A stretch of DNA of 64,000 nt from Oxytricha trifallax. Its lineage: Eukaryota > Ciliophora > Spirotrichea > Sporadotrichida > Oxytrichidae. The position numbers and the translations under genes are program-made. The notes below the pieces were generated by a model. It saw only the letters and a program-made list of their open reading frames with translations, was not told the DNA's origin and searched no databases. Location: contig ARYC01000327.1 in assembly GCA_000711775.1 (NCBI GenBank), forward strand, positions 1 through 64,000. Reading direction: 5' to 3'. Positions 11,421 through 24,072 of this stretch are shown here, one piece after another; positions within the stretch are counted from its first letter, which is position 1; each line of letters opens with the position of its first letter.

Positions 11421-11456
11421 GACTACGAAGATTTCATCGAACTTATTGGTACTTAA
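11421..11456 (+). CDS. MDS of the large plus-strand gene
   Basis: This encodes D-Y-E-D-F-I-E-L-I-G-T. The coding-like DNA may start about 20 bp earlier. The join to the next island is unresolved. Confidence 0.5.
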   Translation, partial: DYEDFIELIGT

Positions 11457-11670
11457 ACTTTCTCTATAATTTTAATTTTAATGCTAAAAAATAAAAATTA
11501 AATTCCAGTCTAATAAATTTCTTAAGAAGTGAAAAAATTTTCTATAATTTAAAGACAGTTAAGAGTAAAAATGGATGATTAAATTCCTAGTATAAATTTT
11601 AATAAAGATTAAATAGTAAAAGTAGTAATTATAGTGAAAAAATTAATGAGAATTATAGAAAATTTACAGA

Positions 11671-12074
11671 TAAGGTAAAATTTTTAGAGAATAATTGAAT
11701 TTTTGATTGATATAGATTGTTTATTAATTAAATTTTAAATAATTCTTAAAAAATATGCGAAAAATTTATAGAAGAGCTTATTAAAGGAAAGAAAAATGCA
11801 AATATTTTATAACCATATTGTTGAAATATAACAACATATTGGGAGTTGATAAATGAACTCATGAAGCGCACATTATTAGCTCATGAGTTCATTTATCAAC
11901 TCCCAATATGTTGTTATATTTCAACAATATGGTTATAAAATATTTGCATTTTTCTTTCCTTTAATAAGCTCTTCTATAAATTTTTCGCATATTTTTTAAG
12001 AATTATTTAAAATTTAATTAATAAACAATCTATATCAATCAAAAATTCATTTATTCTCTAAAAATTTTACCTTA
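11671..12074. repeat. Near-perfect palindrome
   Basis: Two arms of about 193 bp (11671-11863, 11880-12074) are almost perfect inverted copies around a 16-bp centre. There is no gene inside. It lies between two islands of the large gene, so it is probably a foldback element inside an IES. No clear target duplication was seen. Confidence 0.8.
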
Positions 12075-12645
12075 ACTATAAAACATTTATTTTTAAAGAA
12101 AATTGAAATAAAAAAGAAAGCTTACGGGTACATATTTCTGGCATATATAAAGTTATATAGAATGAAATTTGGAATTTGTTATTTTATTTTGCATATAATT
12201 TAGAATATCCTATTATTGTTTTATAAACATTTTGTATATCCGGAATAGCAATATAATTATATATATATTTCTAAAATCTATAAATTAGATAATGCTTTTC
12301 TTTAAATAATTAATCAAATAAAAACTTTCTGTAACATCAAGACCATTACCAGCGCTTAAATATTTTAAATAATTAAACATATAAGAGAATAATATTTTAT
12401 TAAACTATAAATTTATATCTCTTTTTAAAAATAAATATTTTTAAGTGAAAAGTATGCTAATAATTATTCTAGACGTACTAAATAGTTGATAATTATCTCT
12501 AATTCTTAAATCATAAATTTAATTATTATATTTATATCATTAAGTATATTATATAATTTTGTCAATAATTTTAGCATTTTTAACAAGATTAACTAATCAT
12601 ATTATAATATAATTTTTATACAATATAAGCATTTAATTTTTAATC

Positions 12646-12718
12646 TTACAATTCATTGAGCGTGTCTGATTAATCTAATGTTGACACTGCTTCAAATCAC
12701 AACCCAATTTTCGAGACA
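12646..12718 (+). CDS. MDS of the large plus-strand gene
   Basis: This encodes S-D-Q-S-N-V-D-T-A-S-N-H-N-P-I-F-E-T. Pointer GACA (12715-12718, 16487-16490) joins in frame across the largest IES seen, 12719-16490 (3,772 bp). Confidence 0.5.
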
Positions 12719-15700
12719 ATTTAAAAGCAAAAAATTATTACATGGTTTTTTTTGGTTTATTTATTCATTTCTTTTTTTCTTTGAAAAAATCATATTTTAT
12801 ATTTTTTTTTAATTAATAAAAAAACCAATTTTATATGAATAGTATAAATATTAATTAAAAATTTATATATTAAAAATTAATTATTAATCATCCAAAATAT
12901 ATACAGCCTACAAAATATTTATTATATATAGTTAATTAGATAAAATAAGATCTCATTTTATTGATTGTTTTAATATTTAATTTGAAATTAATTAAATATC
13001 TATTTAATTAATATAAATGTAGAATATTGTTTCTTAGTCATTTCAAAAGTTTTGACTCTATTTCTATTAATCTATTATATAAAATCTTTTTCCAAATTAC
13101 AAAATAACTAATTGTTAATTTTTTAATAATATAATTTATATTAATTTAATATATTTAAAAAAATGCTTTATTCATAAGTGCTATTTTTATTAGAAAGTGT
13201 CCTAAAAGTTTCTCTACCAACCATTCTCATTTTCTATTCTTCTTAAACAACTCTAATAGCTTATTTCATATTTTTTGAGTCCTTTATTTATCAACAGTTT
13301 TAATGATAAGTGAATTCCAGTTTTATGGGCTTGAGTAGAGTTTACCTATATATTTATGACCAAAGCGTTTCTAGTATAATTCAATATCTGATAAAGAAAT
13401 AAAACATTTTGTGCCATTTTCGTCTAATTAAGTTAAGAATGGTTTTAAAGTGATAATAACGTACTTAATTAGATAAAATGGCTTGTGAAGTTTACATTCA
13501 ATAAATAAAATGACTGACAATTTCTTATAAATTCTAGATACTAATTAAGATTGAGAGATGATAAGAGAAAACAAATTAAGATCATTGAGTTTAAAATAAA
13601 GAGAAATCTATGTCACTTTAAAGATTTTATTTTTTTGAACTGAGCAAAATTCTCAGTTATAGTTTGAAATTTTTAGGTAGAGTATTTATATTCACAAAAA
13701 AGAACTGTGATTTAAGTTTAATTTAAGTTTAACAATTTTTGAAGTTATTAGTCAATTATTGATGAAATACAAGTTTTAATTACCTATATAATTGAAGCTA
13801 TTTTATACTTTATGAATATTTTCTAAATATTCTCTATCCATCAATCCTAAAAGGAGGGCTTGCTGAATTTAAATGAATGATTAGAACTCTAAAATTAAAG
13901 AAACAAAGAAAACCATTTTTCAAAGAAATCCAATTCTACCAAGCGATATTTCTATGTTATTAAAATATAATTATGATAAACCAAATCGCTTTAATCAAAT
14001 TTTATTTTAAAATTACACTTAAATGTTATACTTTATTAGATATAAGAATACATATTATTTATAAATTATTTAGGTTTAATTACTCTAGCTCTTGTTAATT
14101 TTTTTATTAATTAAAAAATAAGATAAGTAAACTAAATCAGAGTTTCTAGCAATTTTTAATTGTTTGAGAAAATTAAGTTTCAAAGAATTTTGGCGATTCT
14201 ATTTTACTTTTATTCATAAATCTTAGCAATTAATTTAATTAAGCTCTCACAAATCTTAAAATCACTGTTCCAGGAACTATTTTTAAGACTTATGTTTTAT
14301 CAATAAATATTTTATTGAATTATTAAACTACCTGCGTCTTAGTCGGACCAGATCAATTTTTTAATAATAATAATTTATACAACTGATATATATTCAAAGT
14401 TATATTTAAGATCTTGTATAAAGATTCTTGGAATCAGTTGGATCTAAACTAAATACTGTTAATAATATTTTTAGTATATTAAATATTTTTACAAAATTAT
14501 CTGATTTGGTTTGTTATTAAACGTAAATAATTTTTTAGTCATATTTTTGTAGGTTTATTTCAATCTTCAAGAAACCAACATCAGCTTATTATTTTAGTAA
14601 TACAATTTTAATAATTATGATAAACTTAAACTTTTAAGAAAATAATTGTCCATATACTTTTTAAATAGTATTAGAAATTAAGGAATTTTATTGCATGCAT
14701 GCAAATATTTTACTCTAAATATTTACAAAAACTTATTTCTGATATTATTATAAGGTTAAAATTCAAAGTAAGTTGAATTGAGAATAATAATAATAAGTTA
14801 TTTTATATCATATCATAATTTTTTGAAGGAATAAATAATTCTATGAAATGATATATATATATTTATTTTATTAATGAATTATCTTTTTATTAGAAATTAC
14901 TAATCTTTCAAGTATTTATAATTTTCTTGATGTAAAAATAACAATAAAATCAAAATCATAAATTATTTAAAATTAGATTTTTATTTTATTTATAAAATTT
15001 GCTTATCATGTTGCTATTTAGTTGGATCTCACGAGCTCTGTCTCCAGGTACAAATTGGGATGACATCTTGATTTTGGGAGAAGACTAGGTGATAGCGAGA
15101 ATGCTTTTTTCGGAGTTTTCTACTTCATGACTGCCACGTCACGGAATTTGCCACGTCAACTCACTCAGATACGTCTACGTCACGACTAAGGTTGATGGTT
15201 TGATTTTAGTATTAAACTGTGATATGTTAAAATTTATTTGATTTTAAATCATTCATTCACACTTTATCATGTTGTTTTCGAGAACGCACCTACTTCAGTT
15301 GTTCAAAATTATTATTAAATTTAATTTTATGATTATTGCAATCAATTATTTAAAATTAGATATAATTTAAACATAAAATTAATGTTTAATTTAAGGAATT
15401 GTAAATATTTTTAATGTATTAAAATATATACCATTAATAAATTTTTGAGGAAAAAATTGTTTTTTTTAATCGATGTTAATAAATATATAATTTTAAATTA
15501 AATTAATGCATAAATTGTAAATTTAGATAAGTTCTATTTGTAATCAAATGAAATAATCAAACTTGATTATTTATCATTATCATATTTACCAGGTTATATA
15601 TTAAATTTAAGTAAATGAAATCAACAAACATAAATTTTATTTTTAAATTTGCATTAATCATAACTTTATTCAAGATTAAAATATATTTTAACCTTCATTT

Positions 15701-16490
15701 TATGCAAATAGTAACGAACAATGTTAAAAATTAAAGAATATCTTAGTTCTCTTATTCTTTATATTTAAATACAAAAGATATTCTAAATGTGTATATCTAG
15801 AGTAAGTTATTATTATAAAAAAGTTGCATAATTATTTATATATAACCGGGCTTCATATCGTAAATATAAGAAATTGAAAAAATATTTAATGTTGCATCGT
15901 TTAATTAAAATAGATAATAAATTATGACCATAAAAATCTTATTATCATATTTCATTGCATTACAAGTAAGATAATATAAAAAAATTAATTCTCAATAAAT
16001 CCAGAATTTTAAATAAATTTCTAAAATTTGCTTTTTAATGCATTAATAAGGAATTATTTAAAAATAATAATTTTTATCAAATATTCAAGGACAAGCTGTT
16101 TCTTTAACATTATGAAAAATATATCAAAACAAGGGAAATAGAAATATTTAGTTAAAATAATTACGCTATGAAATGACAAAAAAAACAAGAAACTTGTTTT
16201 ATTGACCTTACTTTACCAATAACAATCTAATTTTATTTACTATTTACTCGCTATCATTTTTTTATTTTTGAGTTTCTTCTTCCGTTATCAATTTATCTTC
16301 AAATCTTTTTCTATCAAAATTTTCAATATTTTAAATCTACAATTCTTAAAAAATAATATCTGTTTATTTTACTAAATATTTTATTTAAAACCAGCTTTTT
16401 AATCTTATCTATTTTTAGCTTTATCAATGAATATATGTTTATCTAACATCAATTTTGTTCCTAAATTTTTATGATTGAAAATTAAGGACA
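12719..16490. other. Candidate giant IES
   Basis: These 3.8 kb are AT-rich without MDS-like islands. At 15010-15260 they hold a GC-richer patch with repeated CACGTCA strings, whose right end (15183-15252) recurs at 24062-24130. Confidence 0.45.
15010..15260. repeat. Dispersed repeat, copy 1
   Basis: This GC-richer patch has two CCACGTCA strings. The segment 15183-15252 (TGATGGTTTGATTTTAGTA and following) is about 80% identical to 24062-24130. It is probably the end of a mobile element of unknown class. Confidence 0.45.
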
Positions 16491-16538
16491 CTAAAACAGG
16501 AACTGCCATTGGTATTAGTCCCCCCAACCCACACTATG
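16491..16538 (+). CDS. MDS of the large plus-strand gene
   Basis: This encodes L-K-Q-E-L-P-L-V-L-V-P-P-T-H-T-M. Pointer TATG (16535-16538, 17145-17148) gives an in-frame join. The IES is 16539-17148. Confidence 0.5.
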
Positions 16539-17148
16539 CAATAATAATTTATATTTTTATTAAAAATAGTTTTTTAATTTCTATATTAAATGAAATCTTC
16601 AATATTTATTATTAGACTATTTATTTTTATATAAACAGCTCTAATTAATATCATTAAAATTAAACTACATGATCTAGATTGATATTATTTTATAATAAGT
16701 ATTAGTATTAATTCAGCACTATTATATTTAGAATTATCAAATCATAATATTCAGAATTTAATCGTTATATGATTTAGAGGAATATTTAAAATTCATAAAA
16801 TCTTTAAATAATTTTATTTTTAATTTTGATGATTTGTATTTATAATAATTATATGGAATTTATTTAATCATTATAAATTTTAATCGCTTAATTATAATTA
16901 TAATATCAAAATATTATCAATTTATTTTTTATTAATATTAATGCAACCGTCATTTAAAAACTCAAATAATCAAATCATTTCTTGATAGTATTTTATATTA
17001 GTATCATTATAAAATATTTAAATTAATTAAATTCCAAACAATTATTAATATTTGAGAAACTTAATATAGGTTTACATTGTCACTGAAAACATTAACTTAA
17101 AATCTATATAAATTATTTGAAATTTGCACTATTTTTTATATTTTTATG

Positions 17149-17180
17149 ATTGATCTTGATGGCGCAGCTTTCTATTTCAT
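17149..17180 (+). CDS. MDS of the large plus-strand gene
   Basis: This encodes I-D-L-D-G-A-A-F-Y-F. Its 3' join is unresolved. Confidence 0.45.
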
Positions 17181-17261
17181 AAGTAAAAATCATAAATATA
17201 TTTATATTTTTATATTGATTAATATATATAAATTATTTAAAATATTTTCATTTAATTTATT

Positions 17262-17331
17262 CAATACGAATCCTCATTCCCATCTAAAGTCTATCTTGAA
17301 AACGAAATCGACTTTGAAGCCTACTCTGAAC
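17262..17331 (+). CDS. MDS of the large plus-strand gene
   Basis: This encodes S-S-F-P-S-K-V-Y-L-E-N-E-I-D-F-E-A-Y. Pointer TGAAC (17327-17331, 17644-17648) joins in frame. The IES is 17332-17648. Confidence 0.6.
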
Positions 17332-17648
17332 TCGATTTATATATAAAATCATTTAAAAATAATGTTTTAGCTTATAAATGTATATATAAATTCAAAATAT
17401 GATCCACTAGCATAAATTGATCAATCATATTATTATTAATTAATATCGAATAAAAAAAGATTGGCTTTATAAATTAATGGAAATATTAATAAATTCGCAA
17501 TAATTGGGATATGCTAAAAATGATTTTTAATGCCTTCATTTTCAAATAACTATTCAGAATAACTTAGTTTTATGTGATGTAAGAAATATTCTGAAAAGAA
17601 TTTTCAAACATTTAAGCTAAAGATATTTGCTTTAAATTAATTGTGAAC

Positions 17649-17695
17649 ACTTCCAACTTGCAGGAGTTTCATTGACTGATAGCACTGATCAAATT
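17649..17695 (+). CDS. MDS of the large plus-strand gene
   Basis: This encodes H-F-Q-L-A-G-V-S-L-T-D-S-T-D-Q-I. Pointer AATT (17692-17695, 17740-17743) joins in frame. The IES of 48 bp is the shortest in this gene. Confidence 0.6.
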
Positions 17696-17743
17696 TACAA
17701 ATATTTATTCTCTATTTTACATAAAAATATATTTTTTTTAATT

Positions 17744-17835
17744 CTTGACATCCTCTTGACAGTCAACAACTTGAGAAACAGCGTCTTCGATGCTAAAGTC
17801 TACTCAATTCTTGAAAACCAAGAAGATGTTATATT
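17744..17835 (+). CDS. MDS of the large plus-strand gene
   Basis: This encodes T-V-N-N-L-R-N-S-V-F-D-A-K-V-Y-S-I-L-E. The 3' boundary is not fixed; a TTA pointer to about 17863 is possible. Confidence 0.6.
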
Positions 17836-17861
17836 ATTGCTTTAATTATAATTTTTCTTAG

Positions 17862-17901
17862 TTAACATTTAAATGCCACTATGGTCTACAGATAATCTTT
17901 C
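17862..17901 (+). CDS. Small MDS of the large plus-strand gene
   Basis: This encodes N-A-T-M-V-Y-R-Q-S-F. Pointer TCTTTC (17896-17901, 18000-18005) joins in frame to the next MDS. The IES is 17902-18005. Confidence 0.5.
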
Positions 17902-18005
17902 AATAATTTCAAATTAAAATACTTAATTTAATTAAAAGTTTTCCCTTTTTTTACTTAATATCTAAGAGGATATAGATTAATTAATATCATTTTATATTTT
18001 CTTTC

Positions 18006-18135
18006 CCACACACCTATGAGAGACTAAGTCAAATGTTTGGTTACAACTTCCAAGCTGCTGAGCATAACGAAGACCCAGTATTCTCAGAGTCAGACATCAG
18101 AAACTTCGCCTCATTCGTTGACTACTCATATGAAG
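18006..18135 (+). CDS. MDS of the large plus-strand gene
   Basis: This 43-codon piece includes Y-E-R-L-S-Q-M-F-G-Y-N-F and an acidic second half. Pointer ATGAAG (18130-18135, 18384-18389) joins in frame. The IES is 18136-18389. Confidence 0.7.
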
Positions 18136-18389
18136 TACAAAGCAACATTTTATATGTATTTTTTATGTTAAATTAGTATTTAATGATGTATTTTTAAATT
18201 AACATTGTTGACATCGATGGTATTGTAAATATTAAATCAACAATAAAGAGATCAACAATTTATATTTAGAATTTTATAAAATGGAGTATTTTAGAAATTA
18301 GATTCAATTAAGCTATTTTAATTTAAACCAATTAAAATATTAATTAGCTAATGTACACTTTAAATTATAGTTTTATCTTTATAATGAAG

Positions 18390-18427
18390 ACAACGAATAC
18401 CACAGAGCTGTCCCAGATTTTGATGTA
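18390..18427 (+). CDS. MDS of the large plus-strand gene
   Basis: This encodes D-N-E-Y-H-R-A-V-P-D-F-D-V. Pointer ATGTA (18423-18427, 18475-18479) joins in frame. The IES is 18428-18479. Confidence 0.65.
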
Positions 18428-18479
18428 CAATTATTTTTTATCTATGCTTTTTGTATTGAATTTCTTAATAGAATATGTA

Positions 18480-18540
18480 TACTCAAGCGTAACTACTGCT
18501 ATCGTATCACTCTGGAAACTCTATCAATTATTTCCATTTA
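18480..18540 (+). CDS. MDS of the large plus-strand gene
   Basis: This encodes Y-S-S-V-T-T-A-I-V-S-L-W-K-L. Two joins to the island at 21.56 kb are possible: ACTG (18495-18498, 21557-21560), which keeps the more protein-like frame, or ATTTA (18536-18540, 21551-21555), which uses all of this coding-like stretch but shifts the frame. An intermediate MDS may be missing. Confidence 0.5.
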
Positions 18541-18592
18541 ATCAATATATATATATATATATATAATATATATATATATATATGTATATATA
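18541..18592. repeat. AT dinucleotide repeat
   Basis: An imperfect (TA)n tract directly after the MDS at 18480-18540. Confidence 0.8.
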
Positions 18593-18999
18593 ATTTTTAT
18601 TATATTATCTCTAATTGAAGATTTATATAAAATTAAAAACCATAAATTATTATTAATTTTAATATTTTAAAACGCTCTATGTTTTTTGTGCAGAAAAGGT
18701 TTAGGATAATTTATAAAATTTTAATGGTTTTTTATTGTAATAGTTTAATATGTAAAGCTTAAAATTATTTATTTAATTTCAAACATATTTATTATTATTA
18801 TATACAAGAATAATAATCTTATTCTAAAACTATTAATAATGCTAATTAATCAAACTATATATTTTAATTTTTATTAAAAAAAAACTATACAATACCTGAA
18901 TTATTTAAAGTATATCTATGAATAATAATGATAACTATTATAAAAATAATACTAATTAATTTGTATTTATTTTTAAACTCTCTCTTGAAGCTTCATACT

Positions 19000-20620
19000 A
19001 AGCATTTAACAACAAAAAAAATTAAATTAAAACGGAATTAAAAGGAAATACCAAAATTCCCACCCAACTCGTCCAAAATGAAAACTGACTAAGATAACTT
19101 AATCTACCCCCTATCCTAGCTGTACCAGTCACAAACAATGGTACTAATCTCGCTTAAAGCGAACCAGCTCATCTATAGTAAACTATAAAATTCGGGGATG
19201 GCTGCCTGACTTAGCAAGAGAAAAGTCCTTCATACTTAGATCTTTGAACTTACTACTTAGCTTCCAAAATTTTTAAGTCTCCCTGAGCAATGAGTCAAGC
19301 TCCCAACAAGCAGCTACAGGGCAAATCATTAACTTCCTTACAAGCTGGAAACTTAAAAATCAGTTTTCACTTTAATTACTTCAAAAAACCATGACGATCT
19401 CCAAGGAAGCACACAAAAGGTCACTTCAATTAAACAGCTCATTTTCAGACATCTTTGATAGTTCCTATTCAATAGAAGAAGTTTCAGACCTATCTAGTAC
19501 CCCTAGAAAGATCCCACGTCACATATCGGTACCTCTCCGACCAAAACACGTGACCAGAATCTGTTAAATTATGCAGTCCATTAGCAACCCAGACTTATCA
19601 GTTAACAAAGAGATAGCTTCATTTGGATGCTAAAATAAAAAGTATAAGAGAGACTAGATTATATAATAGATGAAAAATCAAACGCCTAACCCTCAACTTA
19701 AAAAAACAATATCCAATAAGTTAATATTGAAAAAGTTGAGTAACGTTTTATCTCAAAACAATAACAAGAAGAGGAAAAATAATCATAGTAACCAACCTAA
19801 TCACTACAGAAATAAATAAGACCCTAAGAAAAATAACTTAAGCAGTTCGTCTCTCAGGGACCCTCACTTGATCAAATCATTTCCTTTAAAGCCTGGAATC
19901 TCAAAACTTCCGTTTGACTAAGTGAAGAAGAACTAAAGATATACAAATCAAAATATGGCACTAACTCATTCAAACAATTAGAAAAATATCTCTTCTTCCT
20001 CAAAAATTTGGAAGCAATAAAAAGGTATTCACTAGAAAATAAAACTAGAACGCACTCATCTCCTATTGGAGACATACTGAGGACACAGTCAGGGGAAAGG
20101 TAGGCAGACATCAACAAGCCCATATTTAAAACATAGTATATGCAATAGAAGTCTATGAGAAAGACTGTTACTAATTCAACTCAATTAATTAAATCTATAA
20201 AGAACTCTACTCTGATTATATAAGGGTTCTAACTCACGTAAGAACACAAATAAAACAACAACAACAATTTGAAGGAGGTGAGATGGAAATCACTCCAGAT
20301 GATCTACCTAACCAAACAGATAACTCTGAATGACAGAGATATTTAAGTCACTATGACAATAGTTATGAAGACTGGGAGGACTATTGAGTTTAAGTCCGAA
20401 TAGCAAAAATCGAAGCTGAAAAAATGCGTCTGTTGACGCTGTAGAAATTACAAAAGACTCAAATTGACACACAAAATTCTATAGTTAAAGTTTTAGTTTG
20501 AATTAAAATCAAGACTAGTCACATGTATATGGACTTGATCCTTAAAATTTATTATATATTCGGAGAACCCCTGAGCTCTCCATATGAGTTACTTATTATT
20601 ATTATTATTCAACAACAAAT
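19000..20620 (+). mobile_element. GC-richer coding insert with (TTA)n tail
   Basis: These 1.6 kb have clearly higher GC than their surroundings. With TAA/TAG as Gln, one frame is open from about 19,206 to a TGA near 20,080 (rich in Ser, Asn, Lys and Gln). A second frame is open from about 19,920 to 20,430, reading E-E-E-L-K-I-Y-K-S-K-Y-G near its start. The insert ends in an untranslated segment and a TTA run at 20,594-20,612. The end structure, a GGAGAACCCC-type box then ATT/TTA repeats, recurs inverted at 28.95-29.02 kb. A 3' simple-repeat tail fits a non-LTR retroelement fragment, but no reverse transcriptase motif is seen, so the class is open. It lies inside the candidate IES 18541-21555. 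Confidence 0.4.
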
Positions 20621-21560
20621 ACCAAGCAGAAACTATCTACTTCTCTAACAACAGATTATTCGCTACTCAATAATATTTAATCAAATTATTTTATTATTAA
20701 GTATACTTAATTTAATATAATATAATATAATTGATTAATATTTTATCATAATTATTTAAAAATTAACATTTTTAATGAAAAACTTTAAGTTCTTACTTTA
20801 ATAAATAAAAAACATTAGAAAATTTTCAATATATTTGCTTGATTTGTTATAAAAAAATTTTAAATAAATATTTATGTTAAAAATTTAAAGACTTATAAGT
20901 TATAGAAATTAAAAAAAACTTAAAATTTAAGGATCTAATGCTAAATATTAAATTAATATAAAAATAGGCTTAATAATTAAAATTTTCAATATGACTTAAA
21001 TGCATAAATAATAAAAAATTTTGTAGTGAAATTTACTAAATGATATAATTTTATTTATTAGTTTTTATCCGTATATTGATAACAATTTCAATATATTCAT
21101 GCGTAAATTAATAATTAATTGTTACTAATACATTAACATTAAGATAATCTATATTTCTTATAAATAGGTTACAAAGCAGCAAATTTAAATTGTAAAATCT
21201 TTATAATTCTAGAATGAATTGCATTTAAAACTTTATCTCATTTTTATGGTAATTCAACAAAACATTAATAAAAATTATAATACTTATTTAAAATAAATAG
21301 GGAATTCACTTTCAATTTATTATTTCTAAGAAAAATATTTTTAAAATAACTCGCTAGACTTTGATTATTTTCATATATTAATTTTAAATGACACTTTTTT
21401 AATTAATTTTAAAAAGAAATAGTTTTACGTAAACTTAGTTTAATCTATTTTTTATCAACTAATAATTTTTTTTCTCAACTATTTATTTTGGAATGTTTTC
21501 ATATATCTGAAAATAGATAAAAATCTCACTATATCTTTTTCATAAATTTAATTTAGACTG

Positions 21561-21623
21561 TTGGTGCTGAGACCGAATCTAAGAACATTGTTGAATTCAA
21601 CTTTGGTGATACTCCCGCTGACT
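21561..21623 (+). CDS. MDS of the large plus-strand gene
   Basis: This encodes G-A-E-T-E-S-K-N-I-V-E-F-N-F-G-D-T-P-A-D. Pointer TGACT (21619-21623, 22445-22449) joins in frame. The IES is 21624-22449. A competing repeat GTGAT (21606, 22455) gives a less protein-like frame. Confidence 0.65.
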
Positions 21624-22449
21624 TTTATGAAATAAATTTAATTTTATTTTTATAATTTAAAATTATAAGATACTATAAGGGTTATTTCTTTTCCAAAAAT
21701 ATTTTTTTTAAATAATAAATTTTACAGAAACCGATATTTTTTCATGATTTATCATATATTGCCCAATAAATGATTCTATACTTGGATTAATGCTATTATA
21801 TTATATTGTATTATTAATTTTTTGTAAAAAATAAAAAGTCTAAGATTATAGTGAAATCATTAAGAGATGAGAGATGCATAAGTTTTTATTTATTATTTAA
21901 AAAAACAAACAAATATTTATTAAAAGTAGAATTGATTTTTAAGGATCATTCAAGAATATTATTTGTTTCTACAAAAATGTTTGCATATAGATTAATATAA
22001 TTAATAATGTTAATTAGTATTATACATTTCTAATGAGGTTGGAAAATCTCAACTCTCGATAAATTAATTTTGCAATATTATTTTTATAAAATCATATGAA
22101 TACTATTCATAAATATGAGTATATATATGTATATACCCCCAAGATTTATTAAGATTTGAGATATATTTATATAATCAAATTTTATTAAGAAATTTGTTTA
22201 ATCATTAAGAACTATATTTATAATTTTATTTTTAACAATCGTAATAATCATTATATTCTATATATTTATTTCACAATAAAATAAAATTTAAATGTAAAAA
22301 ATATTTAGTAGATAAAATCTTTTTTTTTATTATAAGCTTTATTAGATTAAAAATTTTATAACATAACGCAAATTAATAATATCTTGATATGTAATTAAAA
22401 TTAATTTTTTTATTAATACTATACTTAATTTTGAATTTATATTTTGACT

Positions 22450-22526
22450 ATAAAGTGATGGTATACACCTACAGTGCTGATGGGTTCGGATATGGAGAGA
22501 AAATCATAACTGTCAAGCCATCATTC
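22450..22526 (+). CDS. MDS of the large plus-strand gene
   Basis: This encodes V-M-V-Y-T-Y-S-A-D-G-F-G-Y-G-E-K, a beta-strand-like segment. Pointer ATTC (22523-22526, 22947-22950) joins in frame. The IES is 22527-22950. Confidence 0.65.
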
Positions 22527-22950
22527 AAATTAAAACACATTTTATAGAATTATTTTGCTCCATAAAGATATAATTTAAAATATACCATTATAGAAGAAAT
22601 ATACAATATAAATATAAAAGCAAATCAATCATTAATGTGTTCTAAAGATTATAAAATTTTATTCTTAAGAAAAGTGTTTCTTATTATTTTCTCATTAATC
22701 TCCATCAATAATTAATATTTAAGAGTTAAAAAATAACAAATTTTAATAAAATTAGTATTAATAAAGCTAAAATTATCTTATAATTTCAAAATTTTACAAT
22801 TTTATGCTTATCTTAGTTCCATAATTTTTTATCAATATTGAGTTAATATTTTAATTTTGTAAATAATTTTAAACAAATTTAAATACTAAATTATAGACAT
22901 GTAATTTAGATAAGAATAAATAGAAAAATATTGTATTATTTTATTTATTC

Positions 22951-23007
22951 GAAGTTGTTTTTGATCTCCCAACAAGAATCGGTACTGGAGAATTTGAAGT
23001 TTTAATT
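22951..23007 (+). CDS. MDS of the large plus-strand gene
   Basis: This encodes E-V-V-F-D-L-P-T-R-I-G-T-G-E-F-E-V. Pointer AATT (23004-23007, 23150-23153) joins in frame. The IES is 23008-23153. Confidence 0.6.
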
Positions 23008-23153
23008 TGAACATTTTAAAATTAAAATCAAAGTTCTCAAATAAAATTAAATAATTTTTAATAATTTATGGAGATATCGTCAATCATATAAAATCGAATA
23101 TAAATAATACCAAAATGATGTTATATAATTGGTATCACAATAAATGTCAAATT

Positions 23154-23323
23154 AATTGTATAAATGTAACCGCCACAGTCTACAACGCACACGGATACGT
23201 TATGACAGTCACTCCCTCAGTCGCCGCTTCAACTGCTTCAAACATTGAAGTCGATTTCTTGTACACAGAATGGAACAAGGTTTCAAACAAATGGGTTGGT
23301 ACCAACAAAACTACCTACTCATT
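23154..23323 (+). CDS. MDS of the large plus-strand gene (largest piece)
   Basis: This 57-codon piece includes V-T-A-T-V-Y-N-A-H-G-Y-V-M-T-V-T and E-W-N-K-V-S-N-K-W-V-G. It resembles one strand pair of an extracellular beta-sandwich, though no domain is assigned. Pointer ACTCATT (23317-23323, 23444-23450) joins in frame with AT-rich DNA on both inner sides, one of the strongest joins. The IES is 23324-23450. Confidence 0.75.
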
Positions 23324-23450
23324 TATTTTATTATTTATATTGCCAAAAAAAATAAAAGTATTTAAAATAAATTGAAATTTGTTGTGGAGTAGTATTTCAA
23401 AAAATCTAATTAAAAAATAATTAAAATGCAAATAAATTTACAAACTCATT

Positions 23451-23504
23451 CGCAAGTACTGTAACTTCTAAAGTTGTTTCTTTCCAAATTAAGGGTCTAG
23501 CTGC
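23451..23504 (+). CDS. MDS of the large plus-strand gene
   Basis: This encodes A-S-T-V-T-S-K-V-V-S-F-Q-I-K-G-L-A. Pointer GCTGC (23500-23504, 25037-25041) joins in frame. The IES 23505-25041 contains a relic ORF and a dispersed repeat. Confidence 0.6.
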
Positions 23505-23704
23505 AGCCGATAGTTATTTAAAATAAAAAAGCTTATTAAATATATTTATGCAATTAGAATTTCAGAATTATTAATAAATATAAATAAATCGATTTACTCT
23601 CTATTCCATTTACTTTTAAAAATAAAATTAATAATAATGGTTATAGACATTTATTGAATAAAAAATATAAATAATTTAATTATAAGATATAAGTTTACAT
23701 TCTT

Positions 23705-24072
23705 CGAGTTTGTTGAGATGTTAAAGTATTTTCTTGCATTTGATGTACTAACTAGCTTGATCTGGCTTCTTATGTAATATGGAGCAAGTTATAGGTAATG
23801 CTAAAAAGAAATTCCTTATTTTTATCAAACGTTAGGGAGTTAAAACTTCCACAACGGAAGGAAAGTGACAATATTATAGTAGAGAAGGAAAATGGTCAAA
23901 TTTTTACCTGATTCTTTTCATGAAGCAAATATTTTAAAGGGGCTCTGTTGCTCTGAAATTTAATTTAAAGGGTAAAGGGGAGTGAAGAGCGAGAAGAAAG
24001 TTGCTTACTTATTTTCATAAAAGCCATTTCACGATTCTTCTTGTTTACATATGCTTACATCACAACTATGAT
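23705..24072 (+). pseudogene. ORF of unknown origin inside an IES
   Basis: This is a frame of about 120 codons with TAA/TAG as Gln. It begins F-E-F-V-E-M-L-K-Y-F, has a hydrophobic stretch (L-T-S-L-I-W-L-L-M) and later a basic region. It ends at TGA near 24,070, where the dispersed repeat shared with 15.18 kb begins, so the ORF and repeat may be one element. It is not recognised. Confidence 0.35.

Noticed and set aside
18351..18566. 71-codon ORF
   Set aside because: It reads through two IESs and an AT repeat. Only the islands 18390-18427 and 18480-18540 carry coding signal.
21606..22459. GTGAT as the pointer between the MDSs at 21.6 and 22.45 kb
   Set aside because: It gives an open join but forces an unlikely frame in the first MDS. 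TGACT at 21619 and 22445 keeps the protein-like frame on both sides.
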